This document shows, one piece after another, positions 7,476-15,274 of a stretch of 64,000 bases of DNA; positions within the stretch are counted from its first letter, which is position 1; every line of letters starts with the position of its first letter. The translations under genes were made by a program, and so were the position numbers. This DNA is from Actinomycetes bacterium (GTDB taxonomy: Bacteria; Actinomycetota; Actinomycetes; Propionibacteriales; Propionibacteriaceae), in NCBI GenBank assembly GCA_023392635.1, contig JAEVYS010000037.1:26617-90616 (forward strand), in the 5' to 3' direction. The notes under the pieces were generated by a model. The model was not told where the DNA came from. It was given only the letters and a program-made list of their open reading frames with translations, and did no database searches.

Positions 7476-7946
7476 GGGCTGGCGTTTCGTGTACTCCCGC
7501 GGGACCGACAACGCGTTCCTCAGATCACCGATCCATCGCTCGACTCGACGGTCGGAAGTGTCGCTGATGGACCAGAAGGCCCAGGCGCGCTCGTCGCCAA
7601 CCAGCCTGAGGCAGGGCTGGGGCATGAACGAGAAGAAGGTGTTCGACTCGCCAACCTCGACGTCGACGGTTCCCGGCGGGAAGTGATGCGTCCGGCGCAC
7701 TGCGCGGACTAGCAGCGAGCCGTCCTGGTCGACTACCGCTTTGGAGGTGGCGAGGCGCCAGCTCAGCCAAGCGGCTGGCCCGACAGTGGCCACGGCCAAC
7801 TGCCACGGGAATGTGCCGGCAATCCAGAAGATGATGTTCGGCCAGACCGCCAACGCGATCACCACCAGTGGCTGAATACACCGACTCTTCCAAGGGCGCA
7901 CGATTGTGGTCACCCGCAACCTCCTTCGCCGCCTCACTGCCCGCAT
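7464..7946 (-). CDS. membrane protein with two N-terminal helices and a PH-like cytoplasmic domain
   Basis: A 160-residue protein. An Arg-rich N-terminus (MRAVRRRRRL) leads into two adjacent hydrophobic helices (LVVIALAVWPNIIFWIAG and QLAVATVGPAAWLSW). A C-terminal domain of about 90 residues follows, with alternating strands: VVDQDGSLLVRAVRRTHHF and VDVEVGESNTFFSF. That layout resembles the bacterial PH-domain membrane proteins, but the match is structural impression only. ATG 7946 was chosen because codons further upstream are translated repeat sequence. Function unknown. Confidence 0.65.
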   Translation of the reverse strand: MRAVRRRRRLRVTTIVRPWKSRCIQPLVVIALAVWPNIIFWIAGTFPWQLAVATVGPAAWLSWRLATSKAVVDQDGSLLVRAVRRTHHFPPGTVDVEVGESNTFFSFMPQPCLRLVGDERAWAFWSISDTSDRRVERWIGDLRNALSVPREYTKRQPGTS

Positions 7947-8027
7947 CTCAGACGATGTCCAATTATCTCTGATGTCTACACGGACATACCGGACCTGCTC
8001 CGACCCCGACGTCGGCCGTAGACAGTT

Positions 8028-8147
8028 CGCGGCAATTGAGGGCGGTTGTGCTCGGGCGCCGGCCAGCCGAAAGGCTACCCTCGCACACCGCGGCAATTGA
8101 GGGCGGTCGTGCTCGGGAGGCCGAAGCCTAAGGCTACCCTCGCACAC
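8028..8147 (+). repeat. two tandem 60-bp repeat units
   Basis: Unit 1 (8028-8088) and unit 2 (8089-8147) both start CGCGGCAATTGAGGGCGG and both end GGCTACCCTCGCACAC. They differ in the middle and by a two-base length change. A third partial unit (CGCGGCAG) opens the dispersed motif at 8143. A diverged start, GGCGGCAATGAGGGCG, occurs at 8685. The tandem lies in the gap between the divergent genes at 7464-7946 and 8273-8653. Confidence 0.8.
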
Positions 8148-8168
8148 CGCGGCAGATCCGGACGTTCT
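8143..8168 (+). repeat. dispersed intergenic motif, copy 4
   Basis: CACACCGCGGCAGATCCGGA followed by CGTTCT. It directly follows the tandem 60-bp units and shares their CGCGGCA start. Confidence 0.4.
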
Positions 8169-8272
8169 CGTGCCCTACTACCGTCGTCCCGACACTTAGG
8201 CGGAACGCCCTGACGACCTGATGAGCGTAGGTTTCGCACTCGGAGCAATGACCGACTCGATACCTTGTCGTT

Positions 8273-8653
8273 GTGCGTCGTGGACTGCTGAAAGACCTCG
8301 CGAACACGCCTACCCAGATCGCCTGTGGATGGAGGTTGTACGGCGACCTGCGCCGGCTCAGCCAGATGGTTGGCCTGGTCATAACTGTGGACCTGATGGA
8401 TGGGTCGGCGACGGTCGAGGACCGTGAACTGTCTCCCTCTTTGGAGATCGCGGAGGAGACCAGCAGGTGGCTTAGAGATCGATTGGAGCGCGACGGCGTA
8501 CCCGAGGGTACGGTGAGCGCAGCGCGACTCACGATCCGGGCCACCGAACATGAGCCTGGAATGTTGACTTTCGAGTGCGCCACGGTGCTTGAGACGGAGT
8601 CGCGGACTTACCACAGTCGTGAAGTAACTCGCTGGGGCCGCGGCGACTTCTAG
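8273..8653 (+). CDS. hypothetical cytoplasmic protein
   Basis: A 126-residue protein from GTG 8273. It has no signal peptide or membrane helix. The N-terminal part is helical (LLKDLANTPTQIACGWRLYG); the rest alternates helices and strands (SLEIAEETSRWLRDRLERD, then LTIRATEHEPGMLTFECATV). The opposite-strand frames encode low-complexity Ser/Arg runs and were rejected. No family was recognised. The ribosome-binding site is poor, so the start is uncertain. Confidence 0.5.
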   Translation: MRRGLLKDLANTPTQIACGWRLYGDLRRLSQMVGLVITVDLMDGSATVEDRELSPSLEIAEETSRWLRDRLERDGVPEGTVSAARLTIRATEHEPGMLTFECATVLETESRTYHSREVTRWGRGDF

Positions 8654-8747
8654 CCTGCTGTTCGGCATCATCCACCGCGCGACCGGCGGCAATGAGGGCG
8701 ATTGCTGGAGTCGCTTGCTCGTCCGGGTTGATTTCGGCAGCCCTCGG

Positions 8748-10421
8748 TTATCGCCGGCCGCGGGCGTATCTGTTGTACATGTAGGCGACAGCGAAGACCG
8801 TGATCCACGCGGGCGCTGCCCGGATGATCATCTGGGTGGTTGGGTCGGGCGCTTGGGCGGCGACGAGGACGGAGATGCCGTACACGAGTGGGGTGAGGAT
8901 GATTGCGACGAGCAGCCAGAAGGAGTCCTCGCGTCGCAGATGAAGCCACCAACGCTGCAGAAATGGAGCCGGTTCGAAGGTGGATGGGTTGTCGGGTGCT
9001 GGTTGTGGCAGATGCAGGTCCGGCGGGACGGCCTCGTCGAGGAGCGCGACGGCTTCGTGGCCGTTCCGCCATCGGCTGGGGTCGATGGATAGGCTCCAGC
9101 CGTCCTTGTCGATCAGGGTGCGCTGCCCGTCCGGATAGACGTAGAGCGCAGCAGCCGAGCGGATCGGCAACGACAAGGTCCCGGTGCGGCTGGTCACCGC
9201 GAGGTCATCAGCGGTCAACGTCAGGAACGAGGTGTCGGCGGGCGCGTTGACGCTGGAGAACGTCCGGCCCTCGGGCGGCTGATCGCTGGTCGGGAAGACC
9301 ATTTCGGGCAGGCGGGGGTCGCGGACGGTTTTGTGGGGCACCCCGACGAGCAGGGTTGCGCATACCTCGAGGACCGCGTCGCGAACCGCCGAGGTGTCGA
9401 CCTGCTTGACCTCTTCGATCGCGGCGTCCAGATCTTGGGGTTGGCCGCCGAGGAGCACCCGTGACGCCGATCGCCACGCCGGGGCGGCCGCGGCGTGCGG
9501 GTCGGTCATCCGCTGCAGCAGTTCCTCCCGAAGCTCCTCCAGCCAGGGCTGAGGTATTCCGTCGGCGTTGAGACGGTGGAGCAGGTCGAGCACGTCGCCC
9601 AGCAGGAAGTCCTGCGAGCTCGCGGCCACATCGGAGCCGGCAACGACCAGCGGGTTCTCCGCGTCGAGCTGCTCATACATCGACCACGGCGCATACGCCG
9701 CACCTTCACGGTCACGCAGCCACTCGCGGATCGCCCGCTGCAGCATCGGCGGGCAGCACATCGCCGCGCGTGAAACGGTGGCGACTCCGCTCAGGACCAG
9801 GCCGGACTCGTCGCGATACATCTGGCTGCCGGCCTCACCCGGTCCGGTAGGCGGCACCGGCCGGTACGGGCCCTCAGGCAGCGCCAACCGCAACCCTGCC
9901 GGGGGCGGCCCGTCAAGCGCCAGCACGGCATTCGACCGGACGAACACCTCTGTAGCCAGGGCGGACAGGCCCGACGCCGTCGCGAGGCCGAGCCCGGGCT
10001 CGTCGTTGCTCACCATGCCCAACCCGAGCGAGCCGTACCGCCACACGAAAGAGGCCCGCGCCGGACCCCGCCGCAACCGCGCCTCCGCTTGGAGCACCCT
10101 CCGCTCGCGCTCCAGATCCTCGAACTCCGGCGCGGCCAGCCAGCAGGCGATCTCACTCATCACGCCCGCGACACGATCAGCAGGACCATGCGCATCGAAC
10201 TGGGTCGACAGAACACCCACCGACCCGTTTACCTGCAAGCTCCCACCGCCGCGGCCATGCAGAGCGGAATGCTCCAGGAGGTGCAGCCATCCGCTTTGAG
10301 CCAATCGGCCATCCCGGAGCCCCGCACGGAAGCTCAACTGCGCATTCAGTGTCGGCCGGCCCGTGTCGACCCAGAAGCAACGAACCCCATCAACCTCGGT
10401 CTCACGCAACACGCTGGACAC
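8748..10421 (-). CDS. membrane-anchored M16-like zinc peptidase
   Basis: A 557-residue protein. The inverted zinc motif HLLEH lies at 47-51 (GWLHLLEHSALHGRG), followed by NGSVGVLSTQFDAHG, the strand in which M16 peptidases have Asn-Ala-x-Thr-Ser-x-Asp-x-Thr. A Glu-rich helix follows (FEDLERERRVLQAEARLR), whose Glu113 or a neighbour is placed as the third zinc ligand. The second half contains an M16-like inactive-domain remnant (AIREWLRDREGAAYA). It ends with a cytoplasmic or extracytoplasmic spacer and two membrane helices (FWLLVAIILTPLVYGISVLV and ITVFAVAYMYNRYA). Family members are usually soluble and paired; a single copy fused to a C-terminal membrane anchor is unusual. ATG 10421 fits the family start. 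Substrate unknown. Confidence 0.75.
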   Translation of the reverse strand: MSSVLRETEVDGVRCFWVDTGRPTLNAQLSFRAGLRDGRLAQSGWLHLLEHSALHGRGGGSLQVNGSVGVLSTQFDAHGPADRVAGVMSEIACWLAAPEFEDLERERRVLQAEARLRRGPARASFVWRYGSLGLGMVSNDEPGLGLATASGLSALATEVFVRSNAVLALDGPPPAGLRLALPEGPYRPVPPTGPGEAGSQMYRDESGLVLSGVATVSRAAMCCPPMLQRAIREWLRDREGAAYAPWSMYEQLDAENPLVVAGSDVAASSQDFLLGDVLDLLHRLNADGIPQPWLEELREELLQRMTDPHAAAAPAWRSASRVLLGGQPQDLDAAIEEVKQVDTSAVRDAVLEVCATLLVGVPHKTVRDPRLPEMVFPTSDQPPEGRTFSSVNAPADTSFLTLTADDLAVTSRTGTLSLPIRSAAALYVYPDGQRTLIDKDGWSLSIDPSRWRNGHEAVALLDEAVPPDLHLPQPAPDNPSTFEPAPFLQRWWLHLRREDSFWLLVAIILTPLVYGISVLVAAQAPDPTTQMIIRAAPAWITVFAVAYMYNRYARGRR

Positions 10422-10690
10422 GCAACAGCCTCACATCTCCTAGGGACGAAAAGACTCTATCGGTGCACGCACACCCCACGAGAGCTTCACTGAGGAATTC
10501 CAGGCGGGTGCGATTGGATCGGGCACTTCTTCCCGCGGTCGCCCCCTTTGCGACCTGTGCCTGCAACACGGACAGCGCGGACGGCGGCAGAAGCGGGCGT
10601 TCGCCAGCCCCCGCGGTAGTCCTCGCGCCTGTTTCTGCCGCTCCTCGACGGGGAGGCACGCGCGGTTGCCGCTCATTGGGTTCGTTTCGA

Positions 10691-11137
10691 CTAGAAGGGA
10701 GCCACGCCATAGAACCGCGCCGCCATGTACGCGCACTGCAGGACAGCGAGCAAACCCAACATCGTCACAGCGACGGCAATAGGAGCACCCCAAGCTCGGA
10801 AGCGCCGGGAACTCGACACGACAGCGACTGGAATCGCGACACACCCCAAGAGCATCACTATCCCGGCGAACACGAACAACGCGAAGTCGAACATCTCCGC
10901 GCTCGAGTAGTCCGGTAGGACGCGGCCGGTGTAGTCCACCGGTGTCATTGATTTCACCCACCACCAGGCAGTCGCGGCTATCCACGCAATCTGACACCCA
11001 AGGAGAACCACAGATCCGACGTATCTCCTCCGCGCGGTGGCCATCACGGCAACGAGGCTACCGACGAGCCCGACGTAGTGGCCTGACCTAATCTCGAACG
11101 GCCAGGCTCGCGATTGCCACAGGCCCGGGATCATCAC
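10691..11137 (-). CDS. four-helix membrane protein
   Basis: A 148-residue protein with about four hydrophobic segments (HYVGLVGSLVAVMATA, VVLLGCQIAWIAATAWWWV, FDFALFVFAGIVMLLGCVAI and APIAVAVTMLGLLAVLQCAY). No family recognised. It starts 33 bases after the stop of the lipoprotein gene 11171-11575 on the same strand, so the two may form an operon. The start is uncertain because the upstream ribosome-binding site is weak. Confidence 0.6.
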   Translation of the reverse strand: MMIPGLWQSRAWPFEIRSGHYVGLVGSLVAVMATARRRYVGSVVLLGCQIAWIAATAWWWVKSMTPVDYTGRVLPDYSSAEMFDFALFVFAGIVMLLGCVAIPVAVVSSSRRFRAWGAPIAVAVTMLGLLAVLQCAYMAARFYGVAPF

Positions 11138-11170
11138 GACAGAAGCGGGCTTATGCCAAAACAGCCATGA

Positions 11171-11575
11171 TCAACCAGCACCGCGGCTAGCAACCACCCA
11201 TCCTGCCTGTTGGCTCGCCCGCTTCAACGTCCACGTCCAGTGCTGGGTTGAGTTCGGCTCGAGGGTTCCATCGCCCCCTCGCGCGTCCACCCTGAAGTCG
11301 GCCGTGAAAACGATCAAGTCGCCAGTCGGTGCGCTCGAGCGGTCTGCGGCGGCCTGTGCATCCGACAGCGCTTCGTCGTAGGTGAGTTGCTCCAGAGAAC
11401 ACCCCGACAGGCTCCGGAAATCTGACATCGTCACCTCTGCCGCAGCCTCCACCTCCGACCTACTGAAGTGGTGTGAATCTCCCAGCACTAGCCGCGAGTT
11501 GGCAGTGCTTCCGCCCGAGCACCCAGCCAGTGCGACCAGCAACGGCACAAGGACGACCCCGAACAACCTGCGCAC
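11171..11575 (-). CDS. small lipoprotein
   Basis: A 134-residue protein from GTG 11575 with a clear lipoprotein signal: RRLFGVVLVPLLVALAGC, lipobox ALAGC at about residues 15-19. The mature part has a conserved-looking helix (RSEVEAAAEVTMSDFRSL) and strands GDLIVFTADFRV and HWTWTLKRASQQAGWVV, the look of an NTF2-like or DUF4829-type lipid-anchored domain. GAGG seven bases upstream serves as ribosome-binding site. The leader is duplicated as a 25-bp tandem repeat. Function unknown. Confidence 0.65.
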   Translation of the reverse strand: MRRLFGVVLVPLLVALAGCSGGSTANSRLVLGDSHHFSRSEVEAAAEVTMSDFRSLSGCSLEQLTYDEALSDAQAAADRSSAPTGDLIVFTADFRVDARGGDGTLEPNSTQHWTWTLKRASQQAGWVVASRGAG

Positions 11576-11578
11576 ATC

Positions 11579-11628
11579 CTCACCCTACGGTCATCAACTC
11601 TCTCTCACCCTACGGTCATCAACTCTCT
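11579..11628 (-). repeat. perfect 25-bp tandem duplication in a gene leader
   Basis: Two identical adjacent 25-base units (11579-11603 and 11604-11628), each beginning CTCACCCTACGGTCATCAAC on the plus strand. On the minus strand each contains TAGGGTGAG, which supplies the ribosome-binding region of the lipoprotein gene and possibly a -10-like TAGGGT. Confidence 0.9.
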
Positions 11629-12170
11629 GCCGCGGTGAAACCGGCAGCTCAGCGGCAAATGCGTGCATCTGTCGCTTACTCGATACTGGGCGCGCCATGG
11701 CCGCCAAGGCCATTCGGAATTGGGAGAAGGACTTCTGGGCCTCACCGTCGAAGGCGTGAAGGACCGCGTCTGATGGTACGTCTCTTCGAAGCCGTCGCGA
11801 TGTCCCGCGGCACAGAACGCAATCCAAAGGGCGCGCGGATGTGGCGCGAGAAGCTGCGCCAGGCCGAGGCCGAACTCGATCGTCGGAGCGCGGAGAGGTG
11901 ACGACGCGCTCGGCATGAGTGCGCGTCCCAGTCGTCCGGATGAGGTCTGGCGCTCAAGTGACACGAAGTCTGGCCGCGCGGCGGGCCATCTAGGAAGCTG
12001 ACGGTGTCATAGCCATGCTGCCGTCCCGGCAGAGTCGGCCGTTCGTACCCCCCGGTGGGTTGGCTGGGCAGGATAGCCACCTTTACGGCCTTCACGGGCG
12101 GGCCTACCTTCGCTACTGCAGGGCTCACCAGTGAGTGGCGCTGGGGTGCACGACCCGACGGAGGCACACC
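11629..12170. other. no confident gene
   Basis: A 42-codon plus frame at 11773-11901 (MVRLFEAVAMSRGTER, ending AEAELDRRSAER) could be a tiny protein or the tail of a lost gene. The rest shows no recognisable domain on either strand. GGAG at 12160-12163 serves the next gene. Confidence 0.4.
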
Positions 12171-13802
12171 GTGGAGTATTCGATCGCAGCTACCACAATG
12201 TCGGGCCCCATCTATCGCGGTACTGCGAGACTGCTGGTCGCCCCGTCGCCAGTGGTGATCTCGATTCTCAGTGATCTCGGCCGGCGAACCGTATATCCGC
12301 GGTCGCCCGTCCTCTCATCGATCGGCAACCGGCACAGCGGCGTGGGGGCATTCTTCGCCCACGCCGTAGTGCAGGGAAATGTACTCGCGTACCTGCGCCG
12401 CGCATCCTTGCCGGTGCTGGTACGGGCGGCTGCCGACCTCATCGTCACGACCAAGGTGATCCAGAATTCGGAGGGGTGTGAAGGGCTTGCAGCCACCCTT
12501 GTGAACCACCTCTGGTTCCGGGCCCCGTCTCCGGTGATCGACTCGCTCCTGGGCTTCATTTCCTCGTCCGACAGTCTCTTCGGGGCACGGTGTCCGATCT
12601 ACGTCGGTGCGGTGAACGGAACGATCTCGGAATTCCCCGGGTCAGCAGCTCTGGTCGTCAGCGATGGCTGGCGTGTTGCTCTTCAAGAAGCTGCAGGTCG
12701 ACCACCCGTGCCCGCTGCGGCGAATCACAAATCGGCCCTGCTCGATGGTCTCACGCATGTCGCTGATCCGTTCCGAGGAATGCTCGAAGCCCAACTTAAG
12801 GAATGGCTAGGGGAGGAGTTCGAGGGACTCACGTCTCACAAGGTGGGAGAAAATGACCCGTTCGGCGCTTACCAGCCCAGTGGGGACCAGGCGTTCTGGG
12901 AAGCCTTGGGCATGAACGCCCTGAAAGCCGACGAGCCGGGACCGCCAGGGTTCTCCCCTGGCACCGGTCCATTCGAGCATCCCGAAGGCCAGGTGCCGCT
13001 GGACCAGACGAGCATGGTCTCCGGGGCTTTGGCCGAGGCGGGGTGGAACGTATTTGAGGCCGGGATTCAAGTATCCGCTGCCGGAGAGGGTCTGATGCAC
13101 GACGCCGCCGAAACCGGGGCGTTGCCGGTCGCCCTCGTCGGTGCCGGGATCGCGGCCATCGGTCATTACGTGGCGCACCAGGGCATTGAAGCCGTGCGAG
13201 AGGACGCTGAAGCAGACGTTAAGGCGCAGAAGGAGGCGGAGGCTCGCGAGGCGGAGAAGAAGAAGGCTGAGGAAGCCGAGCAGGAGAAGAAGGCGCAGGA
13301 AGAAAAGAAGAAGAAGGAGGAAGAGCAGAAGAAGAGGGAGGAAGAGGAAAAGAAGAAGAAGGAGGAAGAGGAAAAGAAGAAGAAGGAGGAAGAGAAGAAG
13401 AAGGGTGGGAAGAAGAAGCCGGGCAAGGCCAAGACGCCAAATCCGATGGATGAGTCGAGTGGGGCAACCGTGTCAATTTCTGCAGTCATCAAGCTGATCA
13501 AGAGCTCGGGCGGGCTTCCTGAATCGCCTGCGCATGGGCCGGGTGGACTCCCGGCGGAGGGCTTTGTCGAGGCGGCTTCGGTCGGGGCGGGCGAGTTCCA
13601 CGTCCTCGATCCGCTGCGCGACCCAGTGGACTCGGTGTACGGCGACCCGACCAGCATTGACCCGGAGATCGCGAAGAAGTATCGGAACGCTCAGATACAA
13701 AACCATGTGATCGTGTGCTATTTCGGAAGCGGCATGGCAGCCATGGCTGTGGGAGTTGGTAAAAGCAAGATACGAACGATCTCGCCGAGCATCTGGCGCT
13801 AG
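12171..13802 (+). CDS. large orphan protein with a Lys/Glu-rich rod-like linker
   Basis: A 543-residue protein from GTG 12171, preceded by GGAGG. Residues 1 to about 200 are a globular region (YRGTARLLVAPSPVVISILS) without a recognised family. A Gly/Pro-rich stretch leads to a hydrophobic segment at about 318-338 (ALPVALVGAGIAAIGHYVAH) that could cross or contact a membrane. Residues about 342-420 are almost pure Glu/Lys/Ala with repeated EEEKKKK units and should form a single long helix. A C-terminal region of about 120 residues follows (GEFHVLDPLRDPVDSVYGD, then IAKKYRNAQIQNHVIVCYFG). The purine-rich DNA of the linker departs strongly from its surroundings. No known homologue was recognised; an effector, a surface or a phage-defence role are all conjecture. 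Confidence 0.7.
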   Translation: MEYSIAATTMSGPIYRGTARLLVAPSPVVISILSDLGRRTVYPRSPVLSSIGNRHSGVGAFFAHAVVQGNVLAYLRRASLPVLVRAAADLIVTTKVIQNSEGCEGLAATLVNHLWFRAPSPVIDSLLGFISSSDSLFGARCPIYVGAVNGTISEFPGSAALVVSDGWRVALQEAAGRPPVPAAANHKSALLDGLTHVADPFRGMLEAQLKEWLGEEFEGLTSHKVGENDPFGAYQPSGDQAFWEALGMNALKADEPGPPGFSPGTGPFEHPEGQVPLDQTSMVSGALAEAGWNVFEAGIQVSAAGEGLMHDAAETGALPVALVGAGIAAIGHYVAHQGIEAVREDAEADVKAQKEAEAREAEKKKAEEAEQEKKAQEEKKKKEEEQKKREEEEKKKKEEEEKKKKEEEKKKGGKKKPGKAKTPNPMDESSGATVSISAVIKLIKSSGGLPESPAHGPGGLPAEGFVEAASVGAGEFHVLDPLRDPVDSVYGDPTSIDPEIAKKYRNAQIQNHVIVCYFGSGMAAMAVGVGKSKIRTISPSIWR

Positions 13803-14513
13803 GGGCCTGTCCCCGCTGGCTTCGTCGAGGAGGCGTGGCGCGATCCAGACGCCCGTCGTTGAAGCGGCTCGCCGGCCTCGCCACCACCAGCGTGTAGCGC
13901 CACGGACTCTCCGTTCAGGAATCCCACCGCCGGGCGCGCGCTTTCAGCTCCTCGTGCCACCGGTTCAGCTGCGCGCGCCTCGATGGCAGCTTCGCGGGTA
14001 GGCAACATCGCCCTTGGCGGCAGTACGCACATCGCGTGCATCGGCGACGGCATCCCTGGGCGTCAGCTGCCCGGTCGCGCTCATCATCTCTCCGGCGCGC
14101 TGATCATCCGCGGGCACAGCGCCCGTCACCGTCACTTCTCCACGACCCGAGAATCTGGACTCCGCTAGCGGTGCGTTGGCTCTTCACCCAACCGACGCAT
14201 CTGGCTCGAGCAGACGCCCGGCACCACGCTCCGGCTCGCCCGCACGCTCCCTACCACTCTCATCACGACAGCCGGAGGGGGCAAGCAGAAGCATCCGCAG
14301 TTCGGCATGATCGAGCGTTCCGGGAGCACGATGTGCCGGCACCGAGCCCGGGGAGGGGCGGCAACTGTCGGCCGGTCTCGCCCGGGGGTAATTGGTGCAG
14401 TCGTGTCGTGCAGCCGCATGCGGTTAGCTCCAACTGTTCGGAACCAGTCGCTCGCGCCATGGCCGTCGTATCCATGCCGGGCACGGGTCACGACTCAATG
14501 AAGGGAGTGCCCA
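13803..14513. other. 710-base gap without a recognised gene
   Basis: Open frames on both strands are short or lack support. No riboflavin (FMN) riboswitch consensus was found in front of the flavin genes. The ribosome-binding site GAAGGGAG at 14500-14507 belongs to the next gene. The junction separates the accessory region from metabolic genes. Confidence 0.5.
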
Positions 14514-15269
14514 GTGATCCCCGAACCGATCCAGCGCTTCATCGACCAACAGGCCGAGCGCTCGCCAGAGAACTACTCCGACCTGAGGGTCGTCTTCCTC
14601 AACGGCACCCTGAAGAGGTCGCCCGGCGCCAGCAACACCGGCGGACTGATGGCGATCTCGATCGGCCTGTTCCGTGCGCTGGATGTCCAGGTGGACGTGG
14701 TGCGAACCGTCGACCACGTGATCCCGCCGGGGGTCCAGCCGGACATGCGGCAGCATGGCTGGGAGCGCGACGACTTTCCCGACCTCTACCGGCAGTTCGT
14801 GGAGCCGGCCCACATGATCGTGTTGGCGACGCCGATCTGGCTGGGCGACCAGAGCTCGCAGACGCGGCTGATCATCGAACGGCTCTACGGGTGGTCGGGC
14901 GAACTCAACGCGGCGGGTCAGTGGTCCTACTATGGCAAGGTCGGCGGGGCCCTGATCACCGGCAACGAGGACGGCGGCAAGCATTGTGCAGCCCAGATGC
15001 TGTACGCCCTCCAGCACATCGGGCTGACCGTCCCCCCGCAATCGGACACGTACTGGAATGGGGAAGCGGGGCCGGGTCCGTCCTATCTCGACGATCCCGG
15101 CGGTGGCCAGGACAACGCCTGGACGACCCGCAACACCGTCTTCATGACCTGGAACATGCTCCACCTGGCCCGGATGCTGACCGACCGCGGGGGCATTCCG
15201 GCCTACGGAAACATCGCCACGGAATGGGATCTGTCCCAGCCCGACCACCCCAACCCGGAGTACCGCTGA
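14514..15269 (+). CDS. flavodoxin-fold NAD(P)H-dependent oxidoreductase
   Basis: A 251-residue protein from GTG 14514 with GAAGGGAG six bases upstream. The flavodoxin/FMN-reductase fold is shown by LRVVFLNGTLKRSPGASNTG (phosphate-binding turn), VEPAHMIVLATPIWLGDQSS (the Thr-Pro-Ile-Trp FMN loop) and GGALITGNEDGGKHCA (third flavin loop). It should bind FMN and transfer hydride to a quinone, nitro compound or free flavin. It lies five bases before ribD and is probably co-transcribed with ribD and ribA, suggesting a role in flavin supply or use. The acceptor is not determinable. Confidence 0.85.
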   Translation: MIPEPIQRFIDQQAERSPENYSDLRVVFLNGTLKRSPGASNTGGLMAISIGLFRALDVQVDVVRTVDHVIPPGVQPDMRQHGWERDDFPDLYRQFVEPAHMIVLATPIWLGDQSSQTRLIIERLYGWSGELNAAGQWSYYGKVGGALITGNEDGGKHCAAQMLYALQHIGLTVPPQSDTYWNGEAGPGPSYLDDPGGGQDNAWTTRNTVFMTWNMLHLARMLTDRGGIPAYGNIATEWDLSQPDHPNPEYR

Positions 15270-15274
15270 AGCAA

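Noticed and set aside
11905..12130. Possible transposase remnant on the minus strand
   Set aside because: The translation (VSPAVAKVGPPVKAVKVAIL) looked familiar, but no transposase motif or DDE/HUH residues could be identified.
13166..13657. Minus-strand frame rich in Ser and Phe
   Set aside because: It is the complement of the Lys/Glu linker codons. Ser/Phe runs are a by-product of purine-rich DNA.
14390..14513. FMN riboswitch before the flavin genes
   Set aside because: The conserved RFN elements could not be found; only an ordinary ribosome-binding site is present.
14036..15274. Long upstream extension of ribD
   Set aside because: It lies over the flavodoxin-like gene in another frame. 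RibD homology starts at 15275.
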